From contig AP031355.1 of assembly GCA_037833965.1 (NCBI GenBank), positions 10,193,501 to 10,257,500 on the forward strand: a stretch of DNA of 64,000 bases. Reading direction: 5' to 3'. Below, piece after piece: positions 11,790 to 24,717 of the stretch (positions within the stretch are counted from its first letter, which is position 1; each line of letters starts with the position of its first letter). This DNA is from Marchantia polymorpha subsp. ruderalis. Taxonomy: Eukaryota; Streptophyta; Marchantiopsida; Marchantiales; Marchantiaceae. Below the pieces are notes generated by a model. The model saw nothing but the letters and a program-made list of their open reading frames with translations. It had not been told where the DNA came from and did not search any database. The position numbers and the translations under genes were made by a program.

Positions 11790-12760
11790 CCGTTATCTTT
11801 CCTTATGAACAGTCCACATCCCTTGGTACCTTGTGAATAACCAAGGAACACGCTTTTTGATGGCTCTTGGCTCTAATTTGCCTTCACTTTGATAAGCATA
11901 GTCAAAACATCCAAACATTCTTAAGTAATTGAAATTGGGTGGTATTGAACTGTTTTTTTTTTCTGTTGTGTTGAACTTAATGGCACTTGAAAGATATCTC
12001 TTCACAAGATATGTCGCTATGATCATTGACTCACCCCAGAAAGCCTTAGCCAAACCGGAATTAAATAGCATGCTTCTTGTCTTGTTCAATAATGATCTGT
12101 TCATTCTTTCAGCAAAACGGAGTTACTGAGGGATTAGTCTCATGCTTTTATGCCTTTGAATTGACTTGTGACTTCATTGGCACAAAATAGATTAAACTCA
12201 TCAATTCAAAACTCAAGAACATTAATAGTTCTTAGAGTTTTAAACTTTTTCTCAATCAGAATCTCAACCAAAACTTTCCATTCTTTATATTTCTCTTTAA
12301 AACAATATATCCAAACTTTTCTAGATAAATCATCAATGATAGATAAGAAATAGAAGTTACCATCATTTTTTACTGTCCTTGAGGATCTTCACAAATCTGA
12401 GTGAATGTACTCAAGAACTTGTGTAGACGTGTGCTTTCCAATTGGCAATTTCTGTTTGTGTTGCTTTGCCAAAATGCAATGTTTGCAGAATTCAACTTTG
12501 CTGACTTTGTCTTTTCCTAGCAGATTCTGGTTGCTCATCAGTTGTAAACTCTTCTCACTGATATGGCTAAGACTTTGATGTCATTTTGAGAAGTGGCAAC
12601 TGACGCAACTCCATGAAGAGTATCTCTAATGAGATAATAGAGACAGATTATCTTGATACTCTTCAAAACACTAGCACCTTTTGCAATATACATAAAGCAC
12701 TTCTCTATAGTTAGTATAATCCTAGTCATCAAGAATGCCAATAGAGATCAGGTTTTTAGA
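11790..12760 (-). pseudogene. Copia GAG-pre-integrase and integrase remnant
   Basis: Minus-strand fragments: LYYLIRDTLHGVASVATS near 12600-12640 resembles the GAG-pre-integrase domain. NKTRSMLFNSGLAKAFWGE, followed by YLRMFGCFDYAY at 11793-12104, resembles the integrase C-terminal part (usual form: SMLxxxgLpkxFWaEA and LRvFGCxAYah). Stops and shifts interrupt the catalytic core between them. Confidence 0.8.
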
Positions 12761-12949
12761 CAATTCAGGTACCCATCTAACATTTTCAAGAATTCTTATA
12801 ACAACATCAACCATCTTAATGCTAACAGATCCTATATTAGCAGCTGAATGGTTGTTACCCATTATTACCTTCCCTTCATTAAGAACTTAATGAACTTGGC
12901 TATTGGACCAATGCTTGTTATGTTTTATATGAAAGGTGCAACCAGAGTC

Positions 12950-13900
12950 AAGAATTCATTCTAAGGACTTGAGCTTCCTGATGCCATCAAAACTTTGCCG
13001 TCATTGTAGCCATCACCATAAATTGCTGAATCTTGGTGATCTTGTGATATGCTAGCTTGATACTCCTTGTTTTTTTGATCCATGAGTAACCACCTTTCTT
13101 AATATGATACTTCTTGTTGCAATAGAAGCAATTCTCGTTTTGCCATGATTCTTGAGCTTTGAGTTGCTTCCATTTGTATTCTTGCGCTGCTGTTTGCCAC
13201 AAGCCATGTGATTTTTGCCATCACCAGAAACTTTCTTGTCTACTCTGATTTCCAAGTCTTAGTATTTGAGCGCGGATATCACTTTATCTATGATGATAGA
13301 TGATCTCCCGTACTTGATTGTCAATTTCACCTCCATGTATGTATCTGAAAGAGAATTGAGATAAATGATTTTCTTATTCTCATTGCTGAGTTCTTCTTTG
13401 TCGGCAACATTTGCGAGTTCAATAATCATCTTCAAGAACTCATCTAAGTTGGCTTCTAATGACTTTGGGTGATACATCCATCCTGAACCCAAAGAGACTC
13501 TCATTCACGTAGATATTGTTGGAGAGAGAGCAAGATTGAAACATCTCCTCAAGCTTCTTCCACACTTATGTTTTCCATGTCAATTAGACGGATAATCGAA
13601 TCATATAGATGAAAAACGATTGTACTCATAGCTGTTCTAACATTTCTTCTCTTTTATCTTGAAGTATGTCTTCAGGCCATAGCACTGGGTCGGAGATGAT
13701 CCTGAGCAATCTCTGTTGGGCGAGAAGAGCTGAAACTTTACGGCGCCAGATGCAAAAATCTCTAGTGCCATTAAATTTTTCAATGTCAATTCTCAGTCCT
13801 GTCGAAGGATTCCAAGAATTGAGATTCAATATGCCTAGTTGAGACAAAATCAAGTTTGTGCTTTGCTGTGGAAGGTCGTCGCTCCTTTCTGGATCGCTGG
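12950..13900 (-). pseudogene. Copia gag remnant with zinc knuckle
   Basis: On the minus strand, IEKFNGTRDFCIWRRKVSAL and LLAQQ mark the UBN2-type gag start. YLNSLSDTYMEVK and related segments follow at 13259-13504. A zinc-knuckle-like CFYCNKKYHIKKGG lies near 13110-13140; it keeps two Cys and the His, but the last Cys position is Gly. The frame is interrupted several times. Confidence 0.8.
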
Positions 13901-14001
13901 TGCGCCCAGTGAGACGACTCGATGCTTCCAAGTACACAAGGATGAGTAAAGAGTTGGAGAGAAATGAGACCAAGTTGTGAAATCAAGATAGATGCTACCA
14001 C

Positions 14002-14013
14002 GCTCTAATACCA
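14002..14013 (-). promoter_or_regulatory. Copia primer-binding site (initiator Met tRNA type)
   Basis: The minus strand reads TGGTATTAGAGC, one base different from the usual plant Copia PBS TGGTATCAGAGC. It lies immediately inside the right LTR, which confirms the minus orientation of the element. Confidence 0.8.
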
Positions 14014-14021
14014 CTTTAGGC

Positions 14022-14544
14022 ATCTAAATCCCCATAACCTGTAAAAAATCTCAGTCCACACACCAAACAAACACAAGGTTCAGGTTGATGAAGTTCAGCT
14101 CAAAAGTCAAGTCCCTGCGAACTCCTCAATAGAGTTAGCTCGAGTATATATCCAAGATCATTGTCGTCGGACTTGATACTTTTTTTGACTTCGCTACAAG
14201 ATTTCAGTCGGGTGAGAAATACACAAAGAGATAATCACTGTTGTTTCATAGGCAAGACTAACATTTTCTCACAGATGATTCTCTCTCTCATTGTGTCTCC
14301 CAATCTCACTCTTGACATTTCTTGAAATCTCCTCACTCTATTTATCCATTAATCCGCTGATTGACTTTATATCATCTTGACTTATATAGGTACCTTAGAA
14401 TGGTAAAAAATCAAAATGAATCAAAGCCTTCGTTTTCTATACATCGAATAGGATATTGACTCATAAACAAGCTATTACTAAACCACAAAAACGACACAAA
14501 GTTTAAAAGAAAAAAGGACATGTAACTCAAGCTGATATCTCATA
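14022..14544 (-). repeat. Right LTR (5' LTR of the minus-oriented Copia element)
   Basis: It is the partner of the LTR at 7276-7792, collinear over its whole length with numerous substitutions and small indels. Its inner edge is fixed by the adjacent primer-binding site. The outer edge near 14544 is approximate. Confidence 0.85.
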
Positions 14545-17130
14545 TAAGCAATATGGGTGACCTCTAGCCATGCTCTACGGCTTATCATGAGACATCGAAA
14601 AATAATACAGTTTGATAGGTCCAAGTTTTTTATGCCAATTTCCGTCGTCAATTTTAAAGTATATATCGGAGGCTGATATGAATCTAGTTCTTAAGAAGGT
14701 TTTGTTCGTGTAGGGTGGGTAAGCAAAAGGTTTGGTACCTTTGTGTGTGACATTAAGATGGACCATTTGCCAGCTCGCCGCTAGTTCAAAGCTTCAGAAC
14801 TTCGCACATATGAATTCCTGCATGCCACTGAGCAAGCAAATCTTGGGTCTATCCACAGTGAGATGTACAACCAGTTACAATGCGATGAGAATTTTAGAAG
14901 TTTCCCACGTTATAGTTCATTGGTTGCATCACCATCTGTACCAAACTCATCAGTCTTGGACTTCGGATTAGCTTGTAATGAGTGTACGAGCGTACTGCAG
15001 ACAAGGGAGCATGATTTCATGAGCTCATTCGTAGCAAACGTTTTAAAAATCCTTTCTATAATACTTTCCTAAAACTTTTCTATCGAACACTGTGTACGGC
15101 TGTCAGACACCCGTCGTACGCATCTAGTGCAGAGTAATGTTCAACTAAAACAGACTTTGTAGAACCAAAACAAATTTCTTAATCTGACAGCAGAACAATA
15201 GGACATTGACAGAATTTCGCCTTGATTGAATATTGACTTTAGACTTCCAATCCGTAATGTATTCAGTCCTCCTGGACATGTGTCTATACGCTCTATTTCG
15301 TCCCTAAAGTATCCATCTTCATTGATGATATTTCTGACGTTGTCCAGCACTCTTTGTGGAAGTTGGTGTAAGATTTAGTCCGAAGTGATCTCTACGTTGT
15401 AAGACGTTTCATTGAGAAAGAAGAACAGCATGATGCGGTTAAGTCATGTGCAATTTTTCAGTATCAGGTCTGGATTTCAGGTTGCCTAGTTCAGACATGA
15501 ATGTTTCAGCACAGAAAGGTAACTGATGGATAGCTCTCTAAGATTTAGTCCTCTATAATCTGCAGAATCATCCAAATGCAAATGTATCCTCAATAGAATC
15601 TCTAAATCTGAAAGATACTTTAAATCGGACCATGTATTCTATAAATCCACTTCATTATCAATCTACAAAATGAGCTTGGAATTTCAAGATCTGCAACTGC
15701 AGTTTCATGCACTTCACGTGGGTAAGAGAGACTTTGCTCTCACTACTTACTGATCTGTCATGTGATCCGTTATTTATTGCGACCTCCCCTACATCGAAGT
15801 CTCCCAACTGCAGCTTCGGGGAGTTCGCACATCTCACCCACCGTTTGATAGTTTGGGTACGCGGCCACATATGCATGTGGGTGAGGCCGGAGTGCAACGT
15901 CATTATTCATGTTTATGATCCAATGCCTGGGCAACAACTATGGAGTCAATAGAAGATGCGTTCAGACAAGGACGTACAACAAGACAGAATGTATGACTCA
16001 CACTTCCGGTCTGAAGCTGCCAACTGTTCCGATCTATTCTCCAGGAAACAATTCAAAGTACTAGTTTAGCATCCATTCGCAACAATTGCTGCGCTATGAA
16101 AATTGTACGATACGTTTATTGTAGAATTCTCTTAGTGCTTAATTGATGATTCGTCCTAGTGCGTTCCAGCCTTTATCAACCGAGGCAGTACTCCAAAAAA
16201 AAGTCACATCATAGCAGTTATCTCGGATCCTCTGGTCTTGTCACAGCCTTTACATCACTACGCTCGTCTTTGTCGTGATAAAGTACCTGTGAAGGATACA
16301 ATCCAGTGAGAATACCATGATAATTGGGATTGACAGCATAATGTGGATAGAAGATTGGAAAGTGCAAATAGTGAGCCCGTGCTTGGCACATGCCTTATCC
16401 GACATTTAATTCTGGATTCAAGAGTGACAATTCAGATCACTCTGCTCATGCCCATATCCAAAATGAATAGTTTGGGCCACTTTAGTTCATCGTTTGGCGA
16501 ATATCGAGAGAATATTTGAATAAGTACCAATTCATAGAAAACACAACACAATTCACCATCTCTCATCTTGCAAATTTAAGCAAAGCTCGAACTTTTAAAC
16601 AAGCCTCCAACGCTATTATGTTTTATATTAAAGTTTTGATCTCTTTTTAGCTACCCTTGATCTCTTTCTACTTCAGGTTATCAAAATGTTTTATCTGTCA
16701 GTTACAACGTGGAAATTTGCAAATAATCAAAACTAAGCCATTCCTTGGAAAGTAACAAGGTACAAAACCTGAGATAGCTGCAATATGAGCCCTGAAAAGT
16801 GAAAACTCTTTCTCACACAAGAGACGCGGGTGGAATCTGCAGCCAATACAGATTAGGTGAATGGAGATAAGGATAAAAGTAAAGTCATTCAAAGCACGGG
16901 GTGCTTAACATGAGCTGCTTTACGTTGATGAAAAATTCTTAACAACTTTAGTGAGCGGTGTGGCACGGCCTTTCTGAGGACTGGGTAGTTACAAAAAGGC
17001 CAGAGGAGTGTGCATTCCTCAGGCATTCGTGTGCTTCTAACTTCAGCAGCCGGTGACGACTCCTGAGAACATTCTCAGAGAGGATCAGAGGGAAAGAAAG
17101 CTTCACGGTCTCAGAGACTTGACAATCAAC
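14545..17130. other. Spacer upstream of the first catalase gene
   Basis: No supported gene. Open frames at 14732-15072 and 15658-15952 lie on overlapping frames of both strands and resemble nothing I know. The last few hundred bases before 17131 should include the catalase promoter and leader, but no clear core element was identified. Confidence 0.4.
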
Positions 17131-20100
17131 ATGGATCCATATAAGGTTTGATGTACCTTAGTGCTTTGACTTCTGGCTGACAGTGTGCCTGCGCATGACA
17201 GCCAAATGTTTGCTCTTGCGCTATCTTTGTAAATGTATGTCCATACACCCGATGCTCCCCTTCGAGGTTCGTTCTGTTTCTGCTTGAGGTTGATCGAAGC
17301 ACTCAAAGGTCTCGACTTTTCACCACTTCGCTTGTACATCTGCCTAGTTGTAATCGTGCACATCTCCACTCTTCACGAGCACTTGTACGTAGAAAGTCGA
17401 ATAATGTGGCTATTATGGTCAGCAGACGTGATCGTCGATTGCATGCAGTGCTGTCAAGTTGAAATCTTTCGCTTGGGGTTGTGTACAGTTATCTGCCGTG
17501 TGAAATATCAATGGACTTGAACTCTTTAAAAGATGTCCTCACTCTTCTCCTGCCGATTGTGAAGCACTTATTTTCGAGCTTACGTCTCCCAATCTCCTAC
17601 TGCACACGTACAAAATGGCGATGTTCTGCAACGCATGATTTAACTTTTGTAGCAATTAGAAAGAACGCATTGCTACTCTTGGGCTGTCCTTCATCTTTCA
17701 TGCGTCTAATGGAGTTTCTCATGCTTGCCTGTCATGACTCAGTTCGTTCCTTCGAGCAAGCACAACTCCCCATACTGGACGACAAACTCTGGTGCTCCAG
17801 TATGGAACAACAACTCCTCTCTCACCGTGGGCCCGCGTGGTAAGTGATGCTTGATGCTCTGTTTGAAACTTGGACCAAGCTGGGCCGATTTGTCAGTTCA
17901 TACCGAGAAGTGCAATGGGAGTTTCATATCTAGGACCTCGAGTTGATCCATACTTCTGCAACTCTGATATATGCAGTGTCATGACGTTGTGTAGCTAGTC
18001 TGCAGCTGCTAGCAGTGTGCCTACCTCTGCAGCCACATGCTGCAGAGGTAGGCAGGAAATATCACGAAGATGGGTCGATCGGCTCGTGCATTGTACTCAA
18101 CTTCGTGTGTTCGTGTGCAGGTCCGGTGTTGTTGGAGGACTACCACCTGATTGAGAAGTTGGCTAACTTCGACAGGGAGAGAATCCCTGAGCGAGTGGTG
18201 CATTCACGAGGGTTCAGTGCCAAGGGCTACTTCGAAGTGACCCATGATATCTCCCATCTCACTTGTGCCGATTTCCTGCGAGCACCTGGAGTCCAGACTC
18301 CACTCATCACACGATTCTCGACTGTCATCCACGAGAGAGGTAGTCCCGAGACCATCCGTGACCCCCGAGGCTTTGCAGTCAAATTCTACACACGAGAAGG
18401 AAACTTCGACATCGTCGGCAACAATACGCCCGTGTTCTTCATCCGTGATGCTATCCAGGTGATGATAAGCTCGTGTGTCCGCACTTTATTTAATGGGATC
18501 GGATATGAACCAGATTGCTGCACATTGTTTCTCTGGCGAATGAACACTCTATGGCGAGCATTCTATTCTTTCGTTGTGCTTTTCGATCGCATCTGACGGA
18601 CCGTGCTTCACATTACAGTTTCCCGACGTGATCCATGCCTTCAAGCCCAACCCGAAGACGAACATCCAGGAGTACTGGCGAGTGATGGACTTCCTCTCTC
18701 ACTTCCCTGAGAGTCTTCACACGTTCATGTTCCTGTTCGATGATTGGGGTATTCCTTCGGACTACCGACACATGGAGGGGTTCGGGGTTCACACATACAA
18801 GGTGCATTTATTCTGCCCCCACCTCGGGCTCTATGACAATACTGCAGGCAGTTCGCATGTACGTACGATAGACGAGTTCATGCCCCTCGTGCTGTAACTT
18901 TTCCAGCAATGAGGTGTTACCATCTTCCCAGTCGAGCGTCGGTATTTTTATGTTGGCAGGTCAAAGAGGGAAATTTTGCCTCGCAAGGTCGTGTAGAGTA
19001 GTGCACGATACTCTGCTCGGTACATTGACGTGGGTGGCATTAGCTTGTTCCCATTGAAAGCAATGTGCTTCGACCTTAACGTGGGTACTTGCTTGGGAAA
19101 TAGCAGCTGACTCCAGTCTGGAATGTGAGATCAATGTATGACAGGCACACCTGGAGGTGTTGTGATGCACTTAGTCACTAATTTGACGCATTTCCGTGAT
19201 TTGTAATTTTTGAGAGGCAGTTGATTTGGCCTGACTGAAAAATGGATTGCGCAGCTTATCAACAAGGCAGGAAAGGAAACTTTCATCAAGTGGCACTGGA
19301 AACCATCATGTGGGCTGAAGTTCTTGCTGGACGAAGAAGCGATCATTGTCGGAGGAACCAACCACAGTCATGCGACTCAAGACCTGTACGAGAACATTGC
19401 AGCTGGAAATTATCCAGAGTGGTCTCTCTACATCCAGACCATGGATCCGAGCATGGAGGATAAAGTTGACTTCGATCCTCTGGACACCACCAAAACCTGG
19501 CCCGAGGATCTGTTCCCTCTTCAGGTCAGTGCTCCACAATGAGGTCCCAGAATGTTCTACCGGTCTCGTCTCTATCCTTCTAGCCAGCAAGATCAGCAGA
19601 AAACACGAGCACGTTCTCGTCCCCTTCTCTCCTGAAGAGATTCTATGTATGATTAAGCACACCGACCATTGCAATTGTAGCGATGGCTGGAAGGTAAACT
19701 TCCTCTGTGAGTGGTTTAGGCCATCACTGCTCAAGTCTATAGATAGGAAGCTTGATGCGACGCATGCTTCGAAGTGCGACTTTCTGACATGTCCATGCTG
19801 AACAGCCTGTAGGAAAGATGGTGCTGAACAAAAACATCGACAATCACTTCGCCGAAAACGAGATGTTAGCCTTCTCTCCCGGCACCATCGTTCCCGGCAT
19901 CTACTACTCTAACGATAAAATGTTCCAAACCAGAATCTTTGCGTACGGCGACACGCAGAGGCACCGTCTGGGGCCCAACTTTCTGCAGCTACCCGTCAAT
20001 GCCCCCAAGTGCCCCAAACATAATAACCACCACGAGGGCTTCATGAACTTCATGCACCGAGACGAGGAGGTAAGCGGATTCTATTCTACAGATCAATGTA

Positions 20101-21323
20101 CAAGGGCAGTCGTTTCTCTCATGACTGAATCTCCTTGTTTCAACGTGGCTGACAGTATCCCTGACGGAGGAGTCATGATTTGGATCGCAGGTGAACTACT
20201 TCCCATCTCGCCACGACCCTGTTCGTGTATCGGAGAAAACGCCCATTTCTCAGGACATCGTCTCCGGCAAGAGAGAGAAGGTAACGCCAGAGTATGGATG
20301 TGCAATTTCTCACTGAATCCAAAGAGGCCATTGACGCCAGTGACGGAATATTTGTGGAGCCTTTGTATTCCCACCATTTACTCTGTTGGCTTTGATCAAT
20401 CTCCTCGTTTGATTCTGAGAATCATGGCTGCACACTTGAAGAGATGACTGATCTTGATTGCAGTTGTTTGGGTGCTTGATCTAAACCATGTTCTATCAAC
20501 TTGTCCTGTAGGTTGTCATTTATAAGGAGAACAACTTCAAGCAGCCAGGCGTGTTGTACCGAACCTTTGACACTGCAAGGTAAACCGCTTTTGTAGATCT
20601 TGGCGATTCTTATACTTATCTTGAGGGAGTCAACTTCTTTTGGATGGAGAATTAGAGCACCTTGAGGCATTAAAGTCTGTGATCAGGCTGTTGTTCGAGC
20701 TTCAGAAGGCCGCAATGATAACGTTCATCAAGAGGTTAAGCTGTAGTTGAGTATCAAGTAAGTGGATACTCGGAAGTTAATAGTGATCTACTCGAAGCTG
20801 ATGGATGGTATGAAGATAAGCATGGTGTTCATGCAGAGTATAATACAGATTATGTTGGTAAGCAGGCAGGAGCGATTCATCAAGCGATTCGTGGACTCGC
20901 TAAAAGACCCACGAGTGACAGACGAGGTTCGCAAAGTCTGGGTGTACTACTGTGCTCAGGTAAAATCCTCAAAGCATATCGCCCGAAACCTTTAGAGGGA
21001 TATCAGGACCAAAGAGTGTGTTGGCAACGTGGTGATATAACTAGTCAAGTCTGCATACATACATCTGCGAACTTTTCTTCATGGTATCGGAAATCTATGC
21101 ATACACAGAGAGATTCTGCTAGGGGCCTCATCATGCTCTTGTGGGCCATCTTACTGACTCGACATCTGGCTTTGAGTCGCTGTAACCACAACTTTCATCA
21201 TCTAACCAGACCAAAGGTTGATGTTAACTCAATACCTACCTCTCTATTTTCCAGGCCGATCAGACTTTGGGCAAGAAGATGGCGCAAAGGCTTAACATGC
21301 CAATGATCCAGTCTGGGATGTAG
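17131..21323 (+). CDS. CAT: Catalase (copy 1)
   Basis: Haem catalase that splits hydrogen peroxide into water and oxygen, expected in peroxisomes. Ten exons: 17131-17145, 17743-17839, 18121-18458, 18619-18801, 19255-19524, 19806-20069, 20191-20280, 20512-20579, 20866-20959 and 21255-21323. All have GT/AG borders, giving 495 residues against about 492 for plant catalases. The start MDPYK is the normal plant catalase N-terminus. His65 (RVVHSRG), Asn138 (VGNNTPVFF) and the proximal haem ligand Tyr348 ([14 protein letters not shown]) are all present at the canonical positions. The second copy at 27513-30897 has exactly the same exon lengths. This copy departs from consensus in places: FFIRDAIQ instead of FFIRDGMK, and FKQPGVLYR instead of FKQAGERYR. 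The C-terminal part is more divergent than the core. It ends in IQSGM; no SKL-type tripeptide is seen, as usual for plant catalases. Product identity is certain. Whether the odd residues alter activity is unknown. Confidence 0.95.
18018..18054. repeat. Perfect inverted repeat in catalase intron 2
   Basis: Arms 18018-18032 and 18040-18054 (TGCCTACCTCTGCAG and its complement) are perfect, with a 7-base loop. It lies between the exon 2 donor at 17840 and the exon 3 start at 18121. The copy-2 intron shows no such hairpin at a glance. Confidence 0.85.
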
Positions 21324-24300
21324 ACACGTCCCGCTTCCAGTGCGAAACTCATCGAACGCAATAGACCATATTTCTATCGGACTCGATTGAATCTAGCATA
21401 TGGAGTGTATATAAAGCATGATGTATTGCTCCACAGAATAAGCCAGGTATCATGTCAGAGATTTTTTTCTCTTCTGCAGCCGAATCGATTGTGAATCCGA
21501 AGAAGATTCAACATGATATTCTACAGAGCTGCCGATCTGGCTCAGAAAGTGTGCAATGGTGCACAAGTATTTCTAGATGTCCGGTGGAACCGTGAACTCT
21601 GATGAAAGATCATGACACCCAGAAGATAACGTTGTACAATTAAGTATTATATATATAGGTCGACAATTCAGCTCGAAGTTTTAGTCCAGAGTGAAGATTC
21701 TGAACACGTTCTTTCTCCTGAAGTTTATAAATGCGATCTGGTGTTGCTTGTGACTTTCCCTGCGTGTCGAGATTGTATTTGTTTCATCGCACTCTTGAAT
21801 CTGTATATTCCATCTTCAAGTTTGACTCAAGGATTGGCATTGGTCTCCGTGAACATTGGGAGCGTAAGAACTCTGATTAAATATGACCTATCAGATGTAA
21901 TCAGAGAATTCTTTGACATGCTGCGCTCAAGATAACTGTGGCACATGTTCCCTCAAATCGCATTTGTCCATTATTTTAAGACTTCATGGGTTTCGATGAA
22001 TTAACTCCTATCTCAGAGTGTCATCCAATCTTTATCTTTCCGCAAGGGTCTCATGTTCACAGCAATGAAATTGTAATCATCTACAATTTCTCGTTTCCAG
22101 ATCTGTAAAATCCTTTCTGGATTCTCCACTCGCTATCTCTCAAATTTGGTTCTCTTTTACTCTTTAACTTTTTCATATGGACACATGCGCGATCCAGACC
22201 ATATCCTCCCACGAACATCTACAATTACAAGTTTCAGGGGGGAAGTTTCGTCATTTTTGAAGACTGAAATCAGAAATGGAACGAGAAACTTGATGCTAAA
22301 TTGCAGCCTTTTATTCCTCCAAGCTTCTAGGAGGACTTCTGTCGATCCCTCTATCAAAGGATGACTCCGATCACCATATAATATTTTGAGTGCATTACGC
22401 TCCTTGTGCTTCGAACTAGTCAGAACTACAGAAGATGCGCAACTTTTATCATGTTCGCTCCATCTTCTAGTTTCGGAGGGCCCATTGAATCCACTGTAGT
22501 ATCACCACTCCTTGCACTAGAATACTCTTGTACTCTTCCTATTGTACGGGACACGAGTTCTTTGAAGTCAGTGTGCTTCTACGGTCGAAGTATCTTTGCA
22601 ATATAGCCCCGATCCAGCTGCCAAAGTCTCAAGCATCCAAGCGTGCAAGGATCAAGGTGTAGTTAACGACGCATATGGTGAGCTCAGATTTCTCTTTACT
22701 CAATCTTCATCAACGGGATGATTGAGATTTTAGAGTTTTTGAACCCAACAGCTCTGTGCTGTTAGTCAAGCAAGGTCCCTCTGGGTAGTTGGAGCCTCGC
22801 CGTTCCTCTAGAAAAGGTAGAGACATATTGTACGCTAAACCTCCCGACATTGAGCTACTTCGATTATGGATACTCTAGATATCTGCCACCAAGAGCAATA
22901 CTCTGTTACACATCACGGTACTCACGCATCAAACGCTGGGGTTCAGTTTACTACATGTGAACTGTCATGATTAGTGGGCCAAGCCAATCCCCTGAGTATG
23001 CAGGAAGCCAAGGTCATGACGGTCCCTGCTAGCGTCTGGCCTCAATGCTCGGGTCCGGATGCTTCCCCGATTGATTATTGCGCCCCACATGATCCGGGCA
23101 TCTCGGTGGTCTACGTTATAAACTATGTAGACTTGGAAATTCATCAAAGTATATGTGGAGAGAATCCGGCAGCTTGCATTGTCGTAGTCATTATCTGGCG
23201 GTAATACTCGAGCTCTACGACCAAGCCATGAGTAAACGTCGGCAGCTCTGATCTAGCATCTAGACTGCTAATCACACCCAGTTAGCAGTCTAGGCGCATC
23301 ACCTGATCCTCGGCTGGAGATCAAACATCTGTAAGTTGGCCAGATCTGCCCAGCAGGGCAAGGCAGGGCAGGGCAGGCAGATGATCATGACCTTGGTAAA
23401 ACCTGGCTGAGCTCCAGAGGACGTGACTCTAGGCCATGACCGCAAACATTGCTGACAAAGACCTCGTCGGCCATTCGACGACCTTCACCAGCCCACACAA
23501 CCTGCCCAACTTCTAGTCCAACGTGAGGCATGGTGCCGATGATCATGAAGATAATCCGCAGCTGTTAGCAGATGGCAGATCTGATATTCCAGCTACTGGA
23601 CTTTTCCTGCCCCGATGCTACAGCCTCGCTTCACAATGCTGCTAACATGGACCTCACTTTCGAAGCTTCCATGAGGGCCGGCGTCACCTTCAGTGTGATG
23701 ATGGATCGGTAGTCTCACGAGTACGCAACTCGGTTCAGCTCCTCTCACCTGACCTCAACTCTGCTCGTGTCGGCTCGGCTCAGATCTGGTGATCATACTC
23801 AGCCTGAGGGTCTGAGATCTGATCCTTGAGGTGAGAGGCATAGGAGGAAGAGCGGATGGGCCGGTAAGCAGTTGAGGGGAGGGGAGGGGAGGGGAGGGGA
23901 GGAGTTTCTCACCTGTCTCATCCGCAATATCACGCAAGGAATGCCAAGAGCATTGACCTGCAAATAAACTGCCATCGGACGGAATAAGAAAAAGAGGGAA
24001 TGGGCCAGAGTCACGAAACGGACAGAACATGAGCATCACTCGTTGATGGCCGGTTGACGACGGATCGGAGATGCAGCCTTGAAGGGGAGTGAACAGATGC
24101 AGGCGGATATTCTCGGCGCCTGCTTGACATGGGCAGCAGAGCATCCATCTTTGTAGCGAGCATGAAATTTGGCAAGGGCGATTCACTGTGGGCAGGCATG
24201 ATTTTCTGGAAATATATTGCACAGTCGACCACGACCAGTCCACTAGAGCAATAAACTACTGTTAAACCAAAAGTGAAAGACACATGTCCTGGACTTATCG

Positions 24301-24717
24301 AAAGATCTAGTCGCCATGACTACTCCTTGACCGGGTCCCGGCCCCCTGGGAAAGGAAGGGAGTGGAGACGGGACGAGGAGACATTACTTGTGCGAGAGGT
24401 GAGGGGACGGGATGCAGAGGGGTGTGGATGGAGAAGCATGGCAATATAGGCTCGATCCCGAGATGGCGAACTTAGATCTACTGACATTGTCTGCCTGAAT
24501 GCTCCTAAGACGAGGACAGCTTTGAAACGATTCGCTCAAGTCTGATACAGATATTTCAAACCCCCCACAGCAGGTTCGGATAAAGAGCTCTCGAGGTCAA
24601 GCGACACAACTCGATCTGCTGGGGCTGTAGATCTCTCGGTTCTGGTTCGGATTTCGGAGATCTTGAGAGAACTGCTCGCTGCTAATTTCATCCTTGTTTG
24701 AACCTTCGCAACCAATT
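21324..24717. other. Spacer between catalase copy 1 and the Bet v 1-like gene
   Basis: No supported coding region. It includes the catalase 3' end, a run of GCAGGGC-like repeats near 23346-23380, and a (GGGGA)n tract at 23874-23904. Minus-strand frames at 23755-24283 and the plus frame at 22974-23204 match no family. Confidence 0.45.
23874..23904 (+). repeat. (GGGGA)n tract, G-quadruplex candidate
   Basis: About six GGGGA units run in a row on the plus strand. Four or more G-runs with single-base loops can form a G-quadruplex. No role is known here. Confidence 0.8.

Larger units (their letters stand above)
7276..14544 (-). mobile_element. Degenerate Ty1/Copia LTR retrotransposon, minus orientation
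   Basis: Two similar but clearly diverged LTRs bound the element at about 7276-7792 and 14022-14544. Between them, on the minus strand, lie pieces of gag, GAG-pre-integrase, integrase, reverse transcriptase and RNase H in the Copia order. A primer-binding site sits just inside the right LTR. All frames are broken by stops and shifts, so the element cannot work by itself. The reverse transcriptase is further split by a nested insertion at 9137-11054. Without that insertion the element is about 5.35 kb, normal for Copia. No target-site duplication of the outer element could be recognised. The family is certain from the protein fragments; exact LTR ends are uncertain by a few bases. Confidence 0.9.
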